This document shows, piece after piece, positions 14,789 through 29,035 of a DNA stretch of 64,000 nucleotides. The notes under the pieces were generated by a model. It had not been told where the DNA came from, ran no database searches, and was given only the letters and a program-made list of their open reading frames with translations. Every line of letters starts with the position of its first letter. Within the stretch, counting starts at the first letter, position 1. Location: the NCBI GenBank assembly GCA_020091685.1, contig CM034597.1, positions 6,830,532-6,894,531 of the forward strand, read 5' to 3'. Both the position numbers and the translations under genes were made by a program. This DNA comes from Lutjanus erythropterus. Taxonomy: Eukaryota > Chordata > Actinopteri > Lutjaniformes > Lutjanidae.

Positions 14789-17700
14789 GTGAGTCAGAAT
14801 CTAAACTTGAATTATATTGTCTACCACCATAAATTAACTCCTCAATAAAATAAACACTGTAAAGATTAGACTTTTAACCACTATAGTGGCAAAGCATTCA
14901 ACAATTGTCTAAACCCATTTTACTAGAGATGTGTATTGTTTTTTTTTTTTAACATTAACAATACATTCCAGTGAGAGATGATCTGCCTTCCACATTGTCT
15001 CATCTTATGATTTCATTGTTCAGCCTGGTATTTCCACTTCCCTTGGTTGCTCTACTTTGATCAGTGACCCTGATCATGGCTGCCAGTCCTTTCCCCTTTT
15101 GCTTAGTGGAAGTTTTTTAGCCAAAGCTAGGAGGAAAGTCTCAGTCATGCTAGAGTGGCACAGTAAAGCTCATCCATATGTCCTCACAAAAAAGTGGCAC
15201 TAGAGGCTTGTTGTCTAAGGATTGTCTTAAGGCCTGTTGGTGAACTGCTTTATTTGTGCTGTGTTTCGGTGGCATGATACAACTCAGCCTCAACAGGCAT
15301 ATGGTACCAGGTCCTTTGCTCAGTTTTGTTTGGGTGGGATTCTTAAGCTGTCATAGCAACACCAATTGAAACTGCTGTGACACCAGCTTCAACGTGACAC
15401 AAACACACAGGAACAATGGAAGATGTTCTTTCCTTTTGAGAGCCTTTCATCAGCAACCACACAGAGGAGCGTCTGCACTACGTCGGTTGACATACATTAT
15501 GGTTTTGCAGGCAGCTAATTTTACACTCTGGGTAGAGTGTCTATAAAAGCAACCGATGTAAAGGATTTCAGTGTTGCGCAAGTGACAATTTTTGTAATTA
15601 CAGTTCTCTCTGACCAGTCAGTGGTATGCAATGTTTCCGCCCCACTGTTACTGGCTCAGCTCGCTTGAAACTTTGACCAGGTTGAGACCAAAAAGGTGCC
15701 AGGTACTGTCCATAACCAAAAACCAAAAAGAGTGAGTGTTAACAGTGTAAACATGGCATTGGTGAGCTGCTGGCACACTTGCAAGCCAGGAACATGCTGA
15801 TGTTTGTGCTGATATTGTGCGTTTTTTTAACTTTCTCTGTGCCATTTAATCTCAGCTGTGATTTTGGAAAAGCACTCTCTGAGCTAGCAAGCTTGTTGAC
15901 TGTTCATTTGCAAACTCAACAGCTCAGTCGCTAATGGCTCAGTAAGTTTGCACTATTCATTCAAGAGTCATATTTGCACCATTGTCTCTTGTGTATAAAA
16001 AACATTCCTCCTTTGTGGAGCAGTTAATACTGAGACAGGAGAGAGTTAAGTAAAAGTGAGTAGTGCAGCCAAACCTCATGATCAGATGGGCTTACCTTAC
16101 CTAACACAACTTTCAAGAGAAAACCAAGACAGTGATTAGTTAGTCATTTAAATGGCTGTCGGCTTTTCCCAGCCACTTATTTGTTTTGAGCGGATCTCTT
16201 TATTGGGCTCATTCAAACTGTCAGCACATCTAAGTATCTCCATAGTCTTCCTAAAGTTGATGTCGGTTTTGAAACTGCTCCCTCCCTGTCTTCAGGTGTT
16301 ATACAGGACGTCTCATGGCAGGACTCCTCAAAGTTAGCCATAGTTTGAAGATGAATCATAGGCCCACAGCCTGTAAAAACGCTGCGTTTGGATTTTAAAC
16401 TGTCCCAAGTTCCCATCCCCCTCAGTCACGGCAGTGTGAAAAGCAGCATGTATAGACTTGCCCTTGCAAGTTTGCTGCTGATGTAGGCTTAAACACTGCC
16501 AAGGCCAAACATACAGAGAGGCACTGTGTGTAAGTGAGCTGCATCAGCTTGCAAATACAGAAATTACTTTCTGGCTTCAGTGGATGCTTGTTCTGAAGCT
16601 TTACTAGATGAACTTAAACGATAGATTTCTTTACCCATAACAGTGGGAAGGATTTGTCTTTTGATCTTATCCCCACAATGTGATGTTGAGGAGTTGAGGC
16701 AGTTACAGGACTTCATCAGTTTTTTTAAAATTACATTCTATAACATTATGTAGGGTTGAGCAGTGGTTTTACCATTGAAAAAGCAATGGATGCAAGTGCA
16801 AAAGACACATAGCAAAGGATGCAATGTAATGAGGCAAAATAGGCTCAAAATGGTACAATTTTTACACATTTTTTTCTCTACAAATGGAGCAATCCAGGTG
16901 ATAAATTACCTAATTAATATCTATTTAATTATAGTCTGGTCTCTGGTTTTGCATACATACCATGAATGCAAAGTGAATAACCAGTCACAAATATTCAAAT
17001 ATGGGCTGATTTGTTTCACATACAATGAAAATAACAAGTTAACAAACATCTTGTGAAAAAGACTTCTGTATCTAACTCAAAAAGTGAAAAGACAAAAAAG
17101 AACAAAGAAGAAAAGCCACATCTGCTTTTGATAATTTTTTCAGCTTTAACAAAGATTTGGAACAAAAAATAACAGCTCATTCCTTTGAATTTGAGTTCTG
17201 GAATATCTGCAAATATCACAGAAACAAATATCTCACTGTAATTTTTTATTAGTGTTATTCAGTCTGAGTATTAGGTATGACAACACAGCATGCCTTCCTG
17301 TCTATCATAGGTGCAGTGCAAAGTGGCCATGCGATAATTTCATTTATGTGGCCTTCAGTTGCAGAAGTAAAAGTCTTGTTTTTGGCCAATGTTACTAACT
17401 TAAATCTACGAGCTATTATCTGATCTAAAGTTGGTATAGTTATCCCAGAAATTGAAGTGACTCAGTCACATCAAGATAAGCCTTTAATGCAAGGATTTCA
17501 GGTGGTGTACCTGTTACCACTTAATTCAACACATACTGTATGCTCCTCTGAGTGTACAAGACTACTTGCAGACTACTGCAGCGCCCTGCCAAGTGAGAGG
17601 GTTTTGTTGTGTTTCATCTTGCCACAGATATACTTGTGTCAAGGTGGATTAGAATTAGACACAGGAAGACATTCATACAAAACCAACAGACCAGGGTTTT

Positions 17701-20700
17701 GACTGTACCTGCCTGATAAGATTATTGGTCTCAATGAATTCCAAACCTTCACAAACACTCTGACTAGTTGAGAGGCCTTTAACAGGACTGATTATTGAGT
17801 GCAAGGCATCTTCAGGGCAAGATCTTTTCTGTTTTTAAACTTCAAGCAGAAAATCTGTTACATTTTATGCATCTTGAAATTTGGCCACTCATTTTACATC
17901 ATTTGTTTTTTTCTGAATAGATGTATAGAATAATCTGCTTCGTAAATGACCACTCACAGCATAACTGTTATGGATAGCCCAGTGAAACCTTTAGTTTGAA
18001 GGTCTGTGAAACCCATCGCTTCACGTCAATTTATCCAGCTGTTGGTAACCCATCACCTCCATGGTCAAGTGAGGACTGTTGTGGAGGAGGCAGAAATCCA
18101 GCTGTCTGTTCCCCTGCCTACAGCCTTGGCTAGAGAAGGTCACAACGCCTCTGGTTGAGATTAGGTGGCCCTGCTGAAGCTCATTCTGTGAGGGAAGGTG
18201 TCTGCCGTGACAAGATAAGATCTGGTAAAGGACGCTCAGACACTCTGCCCGCTCCCTCCCTGGTTCCTGATTGCATTTCCACCTGGGTTGTGGGCACAGA
18301 TTGGCCTGTTCGGACGCAAGTGCTTAGCCTTCAACAAAGCTGTGTTGGAGGGCACACAGTGCGTCACACTTTGCTCTCATCAAACAATCTGCCCCTGATC
18401 TTTCGTGACAGCAGGAGGTGATAATCCAGTGGAAAAAAAGAGTTACAACTTGAAACGAAGGGGCTTTAAAACACATCCTTGGCTACATTTGGGCAAGGCT
18501 GCTCTCACCTAAAAGGCTGTGAAAGTGAAGTGAAGAACCGCATCGTTCTTCATTCCTTATCCTTGACCACTGCAAGTACCTATTCCTCATTACTGAAGCA
18601 AACTGAAATCATAGAGGTTCATCTCATGAGTGAGAAGGTGGAAGGTTTCTTGAACTTACTTCCTGAAAAACAAACTGTCTTTTCCAAATTATTAAACTCC
18701 ATACCCTCTTCTCTTAAAGGTATATTGTGTTGAGAATAAGTTAAATGTCAAACACCTTAAGTCTTGAAAGAAGATTATAGCCTGCTCCTTTGTTTAGGAA
18801 AATAGCTGTAGTCAGTTTGGATTCTCACAGTATCCCAGTTTCAAGACAAACTGAAACGCCTACATAAATGGCTCAAACTACACTTGCAACATAATTCATT
18901 TCTCCTCTGTCCATCCCCTGTGCATACCAACATATGGCTACGTATACAGCTGGATTTGATGTGGGTTAAGATAATCTATGCTTAAGATGTCTTTGGCCCA
19001 AGACCATGATCAGTAACCTATTTGTTGAATATAATAAATTCAAACTTGTATGTTAAATGTAAGTTAGCCTCTGAGACCTTGAAAGGGTACCCTCGTAAGG
19101 CTCAAACATTAGATATGCACACAGATATGGAAAGAGCCCTCTATCCTGACTTTATATTAATTCATCCGTATTTCTGCTCGTTTTCTAAAAGCTTATGGGC
19201 TTAAATGAGCAGCACCTCCAGTAGTAGTAGCCAATACTTCAAATGAGAAGAAGTTTTTAAAAATCTGAACGTTTTGGAAATGACTTTTGTTGTCACCTTG
19301 TTAGTGAAAAGAATTCTCCTTCCACATGTTGTCATGTATTGCTGCATGGACAATTGCTGTCTACAAGGCTGCTTCTGCTTTTGCCTCTTTCTCCTGAGGT
19401 GCAGATTGAAAAAACTCCTCCAGGATCTCCATGTTTACTGTTGTTAGAAACCTTTGACTTTTCTTCTTCTGTGGAGTAACTTTTGACCTGGAGTGGCGCC
19501 CTCTAGTGGAAGTATTGTTTAACATTCATGCCAACGTAGAGAATGTAGGGAAGTACGCAGCTAGTTAGTTATATCTTTTGAAACACACTTGAAAACATTT
19601 ATTTGTTTTTGTTGTTAAGAGTTAGACGAGAAGATTTCTAGTGCTTTCAAGTGTGTTCAGCGCAAAGACTTGAAACTCTCTTGATATTTAGACACTACAG
19701 TGGCATGGATCATCTCATCTAAGTTTCAGATAAAAAGCAGAATGGGTATTTCCCAAAAATGTTGAACTGTACCTTTAATTTTACATTAGAGGTGTTGCAG
19801 TGTGGAAGCAGTGTTTGGTTTGGCACGTGTATATTTGCTTATTTTTTTACGTCAGGTTTGCTGAGAGGTGGCTGGTCAGTCTGTGATTATATAGATTTTC
19901 TCTGAGTTCTCCTCCTCACCTCTGCTGATGATGGGGGGGAGGAAGTGGTGTCTGGGCCACAGGGCAGACTGTATTTGGATGTTCTGTATGATGGCCCAGC
20001 AGTACAAGAGGTGCCTGTGGCTGATCCTTGGCTGTGCCGGCTTGGCTGTCTGGATTGAGGGGCTGCTGGAGAACACGATGTGCCCCAGTGACTTCTCACT
20101 AAGTGTCTGCAAAGCTGAGCCTCGACCAGGTAGGGGAATAAATCTGCTATTGCACATGGTGTGCGTGGACTAATGTGGACAAAGGGGATCACATGGTCAA
20201 TTTCAGACGGCTTTATACACACACAGGCAGACACACATCCTGCAGCTGCGATGTGTGAGGCCTGCTTCACATCTCTTTCACATCCACGTGTGAAAGTCGC
20301 GGCTTGCAGTTTGTACATATTTTCAGTAAAGACGTGAGAGCGATGAATTGTTTCCTGCCTGCACCAGTGAACCCATTCTGTATGGGTATTAACTAAGGGG
20401 TATGAACTGTTATCCACAGAAAGAAATGCACAGCTGGACCTGACTCAGAATACACACTTTGGCTCCTGGCCAATCTCCACACCAAGGCTCAGTTATTAAG
20501 TGCAACAGAATACCTCAGCAGTGACTGTGCATAGTGCTTCGTCTGGCATATGCTCACATTTAAAGGGCTTGAAGTCACCATAGAATAACACACACCAGAA
20601 GGAGAAATATGCTAATCATTCGTTCAAGTAGCCCAGAGCTAGAAATATCCACAATAATATTTTGGATAGTATTCTGGTGATGTACAAGCCATGTGTTCAA

Positions 20701-21689
20701 ATCTGCTGAGGTGAAAGCAGTAAAGCAGTCGTTTAATACTGTAAGATTGAAGCCAAAATGGAGCAAGTAATTAATAAGTCAGATCTTCTCTTACTGTTCT
20801 TGATGCATCCCTAATAAAAGTATGAACTCTAGAACCACTTGTATTTAGTACAGGTGCTGCTGATTTAAAATTATGAGTGAAAACTGCTCTTGCATCAACA
20901 TAAAGTAATGAATATGGTTCTGTTTAATTTCCAAGTGTTCCCTCACAGATATTAAATGACTAAAATCAAATACAGCTTCCCAGCAACTGTGCTTAAGTAC
21001 AGCATTTAATTACTCAGTTGCTGCCCATAATGTTCACCAGTGAACAGGTGAAAAGGCCCTCAGTTGTAGTACTGAAAACACGGTTTTGAACAGTTTCATC
21101 AGCACCTTGATAAAGTCAGAAATTCAAGGTGAATTTCTTAAACCTGAGTTTTTACTAAAAGATGCTTTAAACAACCCATTGGCGTGACCCTGGGGTGGCA
21201 ATGTTGGTCTGTCAGTCCGTTGATCAGTTGTCAATCGGTCCAGCTCTTGTCTGGACTGGGAATCAGACAGATCTGTGAGCTCATGTTTCATTTGCTTTGT
21301 TAGATCGCTCTGGACCCCCTTCCATTCAGACAGCTTTCCACCTTGTCCTGGATTTCATTGGGCCAGTCACACACCCTTACCTGTCAAGGCAAGGGGCACG
21401 TTTGATACAATTACTGTACAGAGGAGTGGGACCTTATTGGCTATTCAGGTGTTTTGGTTGGCAACAAAGATGGCTGTCAAGTCGCTGATGTGGAAATATT
21501 TCTGCTTAATCTGCTGTTGCATCAGTATTAAACAAACTGCACAGTATATTTCCTCTAAAAGATCAAACAACTGGAGTTAGGACTATCTAATTGCGAGTTT
21601 TGCTCTGTGCCCCTTGGAAATTGAAAATGAACTGAGAGATGAATGTCTAGTGATGCCAGGCTAGCACTTTGCTGAAATATACAAAATTA

Positions 21690-22095
21690 TTTGATGGATA
21701 GCCATGAAATTTTGTACAGATGTTCATGGTTCTCAGAAGATGTATCCTATTGACTTTTGTGATAATGAGTTTTTCTCTAGTGATTAGTGACTTATCTTGT
21801 AACAACTTCAGTGATCCATTAACTTTTTATCTGCCACCATTATTAGGTTGAAAATTAAATTTGTTCCACACTTATTTGATCGATTTATGATCAGATACTT
21901 GAAAAACAAATTACATTCCCATCAATCACGTGTACTGCACTGCTTGAGCAAATATTAGCATGTCAGCATAATTAAATGGTGATCATAGTAAATATTGTAC
22001 TTGATTAACACCAACATGTTAGAATTGTCATTGTTTGCATGTTAGAATGCTGACAAAGCCTCACAGAGACATGAACTTGGCTGTAGACTTGTTAA
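21690..22095 (+). repeat. Interspersed repeat family A, uninterrupted copy
   Basis: Runs from a block reading catgaaattttgtacaga through atgtatcctattgactttt and later agcatgtcagc to gaacttggctgtagac. The same order of blocks occurs in the copy at 49762-50765, and in part on the minus strand at 9588-9690. I remember this family as common in percomorph genomes. This copy reads gtgatccattaacttttt, where the 49.9 kb copy carries a MITE, so it preserves the empty target site. Confidence 0.7.
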
Positions 22096-23213
22096 AAACT
22101 GATTTCAGTGGGTAGTTTAGGAGACATTTCCAGAATTGATGTTTTCCCTATTTATTTATTATATAAAGCAATGTGCAATAGGAGACTAGTCAGTGCAGTC
22201 AGTGTTCCAATTAGGTTAAGAAGATTTCTTTGATATTTCAACAAATCAGAGCACTTGTACTTTGAATATCCTGATATAATACCTGACTCAGACAGTGTCC
22301 ACTGAGTATTGCCAAACCACAGTGAGGGACATTTGTTGGCTGGCTTCACTTAGATTATTAGTTTGCAATTTCAAACTAATAATTTCTTCTATTTTTTTCA
22401 TCATACTCTGGATTTTTACTCAAGGTTTCATCTAGACAGTGGGCTATTTGTTTCATATTCCTACCTCTCCTTTTCCATAAAATGACCAGCACTGAAACTG
22501 GCTCGCATGGACTATAATTTTTTACTTTTGAAGTGTTATTCACATTTGTCTGAAATAAAGAGTGATGATTTCTTCAGCTCCAGTAGTCCTGATCAAAGTA
22601 ACAGAAGCCCCTTTTCTCTCTTATACCCATGGGGGCCTCTGAAGGAAAGACAGGCCAGGCTGAGAGGCTCTCAGTCCTGGAATAGGACTGGTGGAGTGAC
22701 TGTTCTGGGTTTGCAAGTCAGAGAAAGCCTGTAGTGCCAGATTGGTTTTATGTGTCTGTGGATAGTGATTTCCTTAAATAATAGTAGAATAATTTTCTCA
22801 TTTTCACAGAATTCAATTATAAAAATGATCTAATCTTCTAAAGCAAAAGAACAAACGAGAGTTACAGTCAAAGTGAGCTGTGCTGCAGACCAGACCTGCT
22901 GCTCAGATTTCGTCCAAGCTTTAAAGCCCTCGGGATTTTCAGGCAAAATATATTTTCATCGGTTGACTATTGACCTGAAGGTGTTGGTGTTTTGCCACTT
23001 ATGCTCTACCAAAACAATGACCTCATCTTGAAGTGCTCTTTTCTGCTCCCCCCTGCTCTGGTTTAACAACGTAGGTATCAAGTTTGAACATTTTTCCATA
23101 TGTTCCTTCTTCTTCTGTCACACACTAAAGTGGCCTTTTGCACCCTGCTAACAAGCCACCACCACCACATGTGCGTGGATGCATAGCTTGGTATTATCAC
23201 AGACACCTAGTGA

Positions 23214-23244
<31 letters not shown>

Positions 23245-23251
23245 AAAAAAA
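23214..23251. repeat. Poly-C/poly-A junction (C21 then A17)
   Basis: A run of 21 C followed directly by 17 A. It is a simple homopolymer pair; such tracts are unstable in replication and often wrong in assemblies, so the exact lengths should be treated with caution. Confidence 0.9.
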
Positions 23252-24693
23252 CGTAGAGCAAAAATAAGCAACTGGAAAAAAGAGGCCTGTCTGGACGTAC
23301 AATCGGGTGATAGGGTTGAAAATAAACAAAAGGGGCCGGTGGTATCTCGAATCGCCCATCTTTCTCTAATCAGCTTACCCAAGGCAAACATCAAACACAG
23401 CCACTGGCTCTGAATCAGGGTGAGGCAGAGCAGATGATTGTTTTATCAGCTGGAATTCGCAGATATCTTTGACTGTGTGAGTGACTAGCTGGAGGAGCTC
23501 ACCAGGCACAAGCAGCTGGCGAGAACATGGTGTCAGATATGAGTGGAGCTCACACACAAGACAACCTGCTCACACAAAGCCAGCAATGTTTTCATTTAAA
23601 CCTGCTTTTGGGATTTTGTATGGCCTTACACTGTTATTGAATTTAATATAATTTTGCTCACTAAGGCAAATTTTCTCCACCATGTAATGTTAGTAAAAGT
23701 AGAGGGATACAAGAACTGCAGCCATCTAAATTCAAACTGAGATTTGAAGTATCCTTTTTGTGAAATTAAAATGATATTGAAGGAAGTGTGCATACTTTAT
23801 TATTTTTCAAAAGAGACTAAACTGTTTTTTGACATATTTGTGGAAATGACATCTAAGCTTCAAGCCTCTGGGTGGATATTTCTCATGGCACTGAATGACT
23901 GAAATTGGAGAGCTGGCATTGCTGGGAGATGTGCTGTCAATGACCATGGACTACTACCAACTGGAGCACTTCATAGCCCATGTATGTTGACACAACAAGC
24001 ACAACAAATTTTGTCTCGTGTTCTCAACAAGCCCAACTACCGTTGGTTATCAGATGTTTGCGAATTAAGAAGTCTGTCCTTTTGTAACATGCAATATTTT
24101 ACAGGATCATGCACGTAAACAGTTTGAGTCAAAACCTGAAGAAATTGAATAGTATTGGCCAAAATGCAATCTTGGAACACATGGCTATTGTCTGACGATA
24201 ATTTAGCTTTTTATTAGCTTTTTTTTTTGTCTGTACTATATATCTGTATGTCTGTATTCATATGAATATATCTGTTTATAGAGATCTCAACTCAGTGCAC
24301 GTAAAAGGATTAAACAGTTTCATCAGCACCTTAAGAAAGGATTATCCCAGATCCTAAGCCTGGAACTACTGGCTATTGTCCCAATACTAAAGACTACGAC
24401 TAAATCGTTGACAGATGATAGCAGATAGATTAAGAGAATTGGGAAAGATCCATCATGATGTTGGGCTTGTATTCTATTCAGTTCTATTTGTGTCTCATTA
24501 AATCAGTCATACACAGGATCCAGTCCAAGTTCCATCTGTGGACATGTTGCAGCAGTGTTTGGATGTGCAAAATACTGCGAAAGGTGTTGTTATCGACAAG
24601 TATTGCTAACAATGGCGAACGAGTTCTGGAGGACTGAAGCACAACTTTCCTGGTGGCGCCCGTGGCGCCCATCTTGGTTTTCTGATTTACTTC

Positions 24694-24712
24694 TTTTTTT
24701 TTTTTTTTTTTT
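24694..24712. repeat. Poly-T tract (T19)
   Basis: Nineteen consecutive T in the first large intron. I see no retroposon body attached to it. Confidence 0.8.
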
Positions 24713-27514
24713 GACTTTCTGACTTGTTTACTGGAACACCACCAACTCGGATGTGACATCATTCCCCGCTCCGACTTCTGAGGTTAATGGAACAAACCAT
24801 AACTGCCTGACCTGGTCCCTCCGCCTCAGTGCCGTGTTATTTTCTACAGCATGTCCTGCCATTCTGCCATATCGCTGACAGATTGCTATCAGGAGGTCCC
24901 GTCTGACTTTGACGTCTTTTCAGGCTGTTCAGGCTGTTCGGGCTCTTTGTAGTTCGGTGTTGAGCTGAGTGCAGACTGATTAGCATCACAGTTCAGGGTA
25001 AAGGCTCCAGGTAGCATCCCCATCGCACTCAAATATGTGGGTGGCACTGATAAGAACGGTCAACAGGTTTTGGTCCGCCTCTCCTCCATCGTTCAGCTCC
25101 TTTACCCTGGCTCCCCTTCCCTCTGTGCACCCTCACTGATCCAGAAAGAACCAAGATCCAGACAGACAAGACACACGCACATACACACACATCTGATAAC
25201 AACGATTGGTCCCAGGCAGTGTGCCTTTCTCCTCTTGGAGCTATGACTTTTCAGCTCCTCGCCAGGCCTTGTTTGTTTTTAACTTTGCAACATTCCAAGT
25301 TCCAATGTTTATTATAATCTTGGTTATTGATCTATTTTAACCCATACTGATTCCTATTTGAAACATGCAAACCAGCCATTGTTATTCAGGCACTGCTCAG
25401 TATGTTTCTGTTTCATGTCAGTGATTTTGATTATTATTTCCTGGGAGGGAGAGTGTGTTCTTAGATAAGTCCTACTTTTTGACTAATTAAAGGATGTTTT
25501 GGGTTTTCTCTGAATCAGCAGGGATCACCAGGCACTTAATTAGCTCTGTCAATAAAGGAAACTGCAAGGACACTGAGCCTCCCTGATCCTGAGCTCTAAC
25601 TGCAGGGTGTCAATGTTTTTCTATCAAAGTATCACATTATAATGTTGATGCTCAGTGTTTTTGCACCACACTTGAAACTTAGTGTGATTTAGTTCACTTG
25701 AAAGGTCATGAAATTGCGACCACATGTTCAAGACGGGACAAACAAATCAGCCATTATAATTAAAGTGTCACAGGCATCAGTACGTTCTAAATCTGACCAT
25801 GTGGCTTTGTTGGACTATAAAGGCTTGAGTATGATTCATCATTTTGTTTTGATTTCAAGTGGCACTCGGTTTGTTATTGAAGCAGATTCAGAGCTTAAAG
25901 TCGAAGATGTATTGTTTTATTTTTTAACATTTCCATTGTTTACACATGCTACCACCACTAATGGTATGCTCTGTGACTGGCCTTGCCTATTTTGCTACAG
26001 CTGTCGTCCCTTGTGTGGAGTGTAGTTTCAGTAACACGATACTTCTCCATCCTTGGCTGCTGGCAAATGTGCCCTGTAACTGTAATGGACACTGGACCCC
26101 CAAATCCCTGTGCCAGCCTCCTGATAATCAATCAGGCGTGGCCTCCCCTCCCCAGCGGACCCTCTCTGCAGGGTCCGATGAAGGTAGCAGCACCAGGGAC
26201 AACTCAGCGCCACCTGATCCTTGCAAACACCGTCAGAGGCTCTTTGATGCCTGGCGTTTCTGCACCTCTTCTCTCCGCACCCTGGCTGTGTGACAATGTC
26301 TGTTGCTATGCGCGCACCAGTCTTACCAAACCTTGTGACGGCAACTCTGTGGGCAGAGATGCACACCAGCTGCTGCTGAATCCCGATCACCACTTGTGTT
26401 GTGCAACCCAGAGCTGATATAGCTTAATATTATTACTGTTTACTTGCTAAACTTTGCTAAACAGCAAATAGTTACCACAGTTTTCACCTTTTTCACTGTC
26501 TGCACCGCTTGGCACATCCTTTCCGTAGCACTCTGTTTGTGTTTATGTGTTTTCAGGTGACTCACGTCTTTTGGAACTGTTTCTGTCTGGGTTTAATTTC
26601 CTCATCTTTTGCAACTCTCTCCCTCACTCTCATTCTTCTTATGTCTGCCTCTTCCATCTCTGAGAGCCAAGGCCTCAAAGCCAAGCCAGGTATGATTATA
26701 TCTTGGTAGTTGTTATTCTCAGAGGAGCAATGCACACGCTTTTTCCACAGTCTGGACTGAGGAAGAGACGCATGTATGGAGAAAAAAAAGAGAGCAGTGA
26801 GTTTCTCTGATCTGTTTGTTTGGATCGTCATCCAGTTTGCCTCATAGATAACTCTTCAGTAATTTCTTCCATTTTCTTCTCTCTGAGGACTTTTTAATGA
26901 TTTTTGCAGCACTTTCATGGACCACATTACTAAACACTCGTTTGTGCTGCTCTACTCTCCTCCAGGGCTTACATCTGTGGAGGACTGATAATTAGGCTTT
27001 GATGCTCCATGTTCACTCTGTATATGCTGTCGGTGTCTCTTGTTTAACGGCTTCATGCGGCATCACAGTGACAAGTCTTTGAACACTGAGCATCTGGTAG
27101 AAGATGAAAATCACACGTTACTGGATAAAATAGATCTCTAGCTGGCTTGGTGTAGCATAGAGTGTCTGAGAGAGATATATAGAGCAATATTTCTCATATC
27201 TGTCCCACTGGTGAGGTAATTGTGATTTCTTATTTTACCAATATGGCAATTTAAATGGTGATCATTATCACTGAGTTAATGAATATTTGTCTGCATAGTG
27301 CTGAACAAGATGTTGTGTGCTTGTTGAAGCTCAAAGTTCATTCATGACATTGGAAACAGCAGTTGATGAAAAACTCTGACCTGAAGTTTAATTTAGTGGC
27401 TGTATGACCTTATCACACATCATCATCAGCAGCAGCAGATGGAGTTTGCCCAGTTGTTATGAAATTGTAGAAATGTGAGTTATCACTTGATTTCTGACCT
27501 CTGTAAAGGGAAAG

Positions 27515-27575
27515 GTTTGACATTTTAGAAGTATGCTTATTTGCTCTCTTGCTGAGAGATGATTTGTATAAAGCT
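27515..27575 (+). repeat. Interspersed repeat family B, short fragment
   Basis: Reads ggtttgacattttagaagt, then tatttgctctcttgctgag. It is the leading part of the repeat that continues as gagaagatctataccnctct-like sequence at 58618-58765 and occurs inverted at 59400-59556. Confidence 0.5.
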
Positions 27576-28332
27576 AGAGCAAGCAACCAATTATTTTAAC
27601 GTAACAGTAGGGCTGCACACTTTATTAGAATAATACTTAAGTTACGATTTGGCCAAGTGCAATATCCAAATCACAGAAGCTGCAAATTTTTGATGAAGGC
27701 AGACAGCATTATAATAAAGTAATGTAGTGCAGCAGAGATGCCCTGGACTATAAATCTTTTCTCCAGATGTAATAAAAAAAATATTTGTTTGGAACAGATT
27801 CCACTCATGATTTTTTTTTTCAGGAAAGATGAAAATTATGATGCAAAAATAATCATTACCACTAATCCTGAATCATGTCACAATAGATCTTTTTAATAGC
27901 AGCCAAAATTATGTGAAACAGCCGAGTGTATGCAGATGTTACCAATGACACTAATTAAGTCCCGTTACATTTGGTGTAGCAGAGCCTTTCCAATGAGACA
28001 ACAAGCACAATAGCAGCACCCTGACTCTGTTTGACCTGAGGTGACCATATTCTGTAGCCCTACTTATCACAAATCCTGGAGGACAGAGATTTTAAAGGTA
28101 TGAGCTCAAAGAAAGATATGATGTACTTTAACAGTTCAGCTGGAAGATTTTGAATATTGTTCACCATCTAACAGCTGTTACTCTGGTGAACTGCAGTTGG
28201 TTGAGGTGATTGCGTCTTTTCACATTCAACAACTTAACGAGTTCGAGAATCACCTAGATTCGTTATCCAGAGAAAAACCCTCACCGATCTGCTGGTGTTT
28301 TTGAACAGCTAAAATGTAGTTGACTTTTTATT

Positions 28333-28600
28333 CGAGCTGAGCAATGTATCAATATTATATCGATATGGTGATATGAGACTAGATATCGTCTGAAATTTTG
28401 GATATTGTTGTATCATGATATGACATAAGTGTCTTTTCCTGGTTTTAAAGGCTGCCTTACAGTAAAGTGATGTAAGTTTCTGAACTTACAAGATTGTTTT
28501 ACCTGTTCTGTTATTTGCATATATCATGATATGTATGGTATATCATGACATTGCCTAAAAATATCAAGAAATTATTTCTAATCCATATTGCCCAACACTA
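28333..28600. mobile_element. Non-autonomous element with ATCGAT-rich termini
   Basis: The left end (gagctgagcaatgtatc, then atcgatatggtgatatgag) and the right end (tatcatgacattgcc, ccatattgcccaacacta) form imperfect inverted repeats around a unique core containing cctggttttaaaggctgcc. I recall this as a widespread percomorph repeat; the class is uncertain and no target duplication is evident. Confidence 0.6.
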
Positions 28601-28849
28601 GCAATTAGGTATGGTACAGTATGATCATCAAAAACTTTCTAAATTAAATTTACAGAACAATTATTATTTCATGATATGGACTGTTACTGTGATACAAAAT
28701 TTCATATACAATGATAGGATATTTTGGTCATAGGTGTCATAATACAAACGCAACACTTTGTGAAGACAGTTGGCTCACAGTCATGTAGACATCCACCATG
28801 CTTATTGTGTTGACAAATTTGACAAAACTGCAAAAGACTAAAACTAATT

Positions 28850-29035
28850 ACTATATTTTTTTTATTCTATTTTAGTTAGTTTTGTATGGTCTAATTTTTG
28901 ATTTTTACTGTCTTATGAGAAATCTGCAGTATATTAACTATATAATTATAGTATTACAGTATAACTATATTAACTGTACTGAACAATGCTACAGCCACGG
29001 TGTCCTCTTTTGATATTCCTATTCTGGCCTGTAAC
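28850..29035 (+). repeat. Diverged repeat, copy 1 of 2
   Basis: Contains an A/T-rich stretch ending in caatgctacagccacggtg and tcctcttttgatattcct. The second copy at 30780-31062 ends in the matching cagtgctacagctgcggtg and tcctcatttgaaatttct. Confidence 0.45.

Noticed and set aside
19887..20417. 176-codon open frame on the minus strand
   Set aside because: Longest frame in the window, but its peptide looks unstructured (Ser/His/Arg-rich) and it lies opposite the better exon-like candidate at 19991-20129; no splice or start support.
25037..25246. Frame with a Thr-His-Ile stretch (69 codons)
   Set aside because: Derives from a short ACACAC-like tract; no exon borders or protein similarity.
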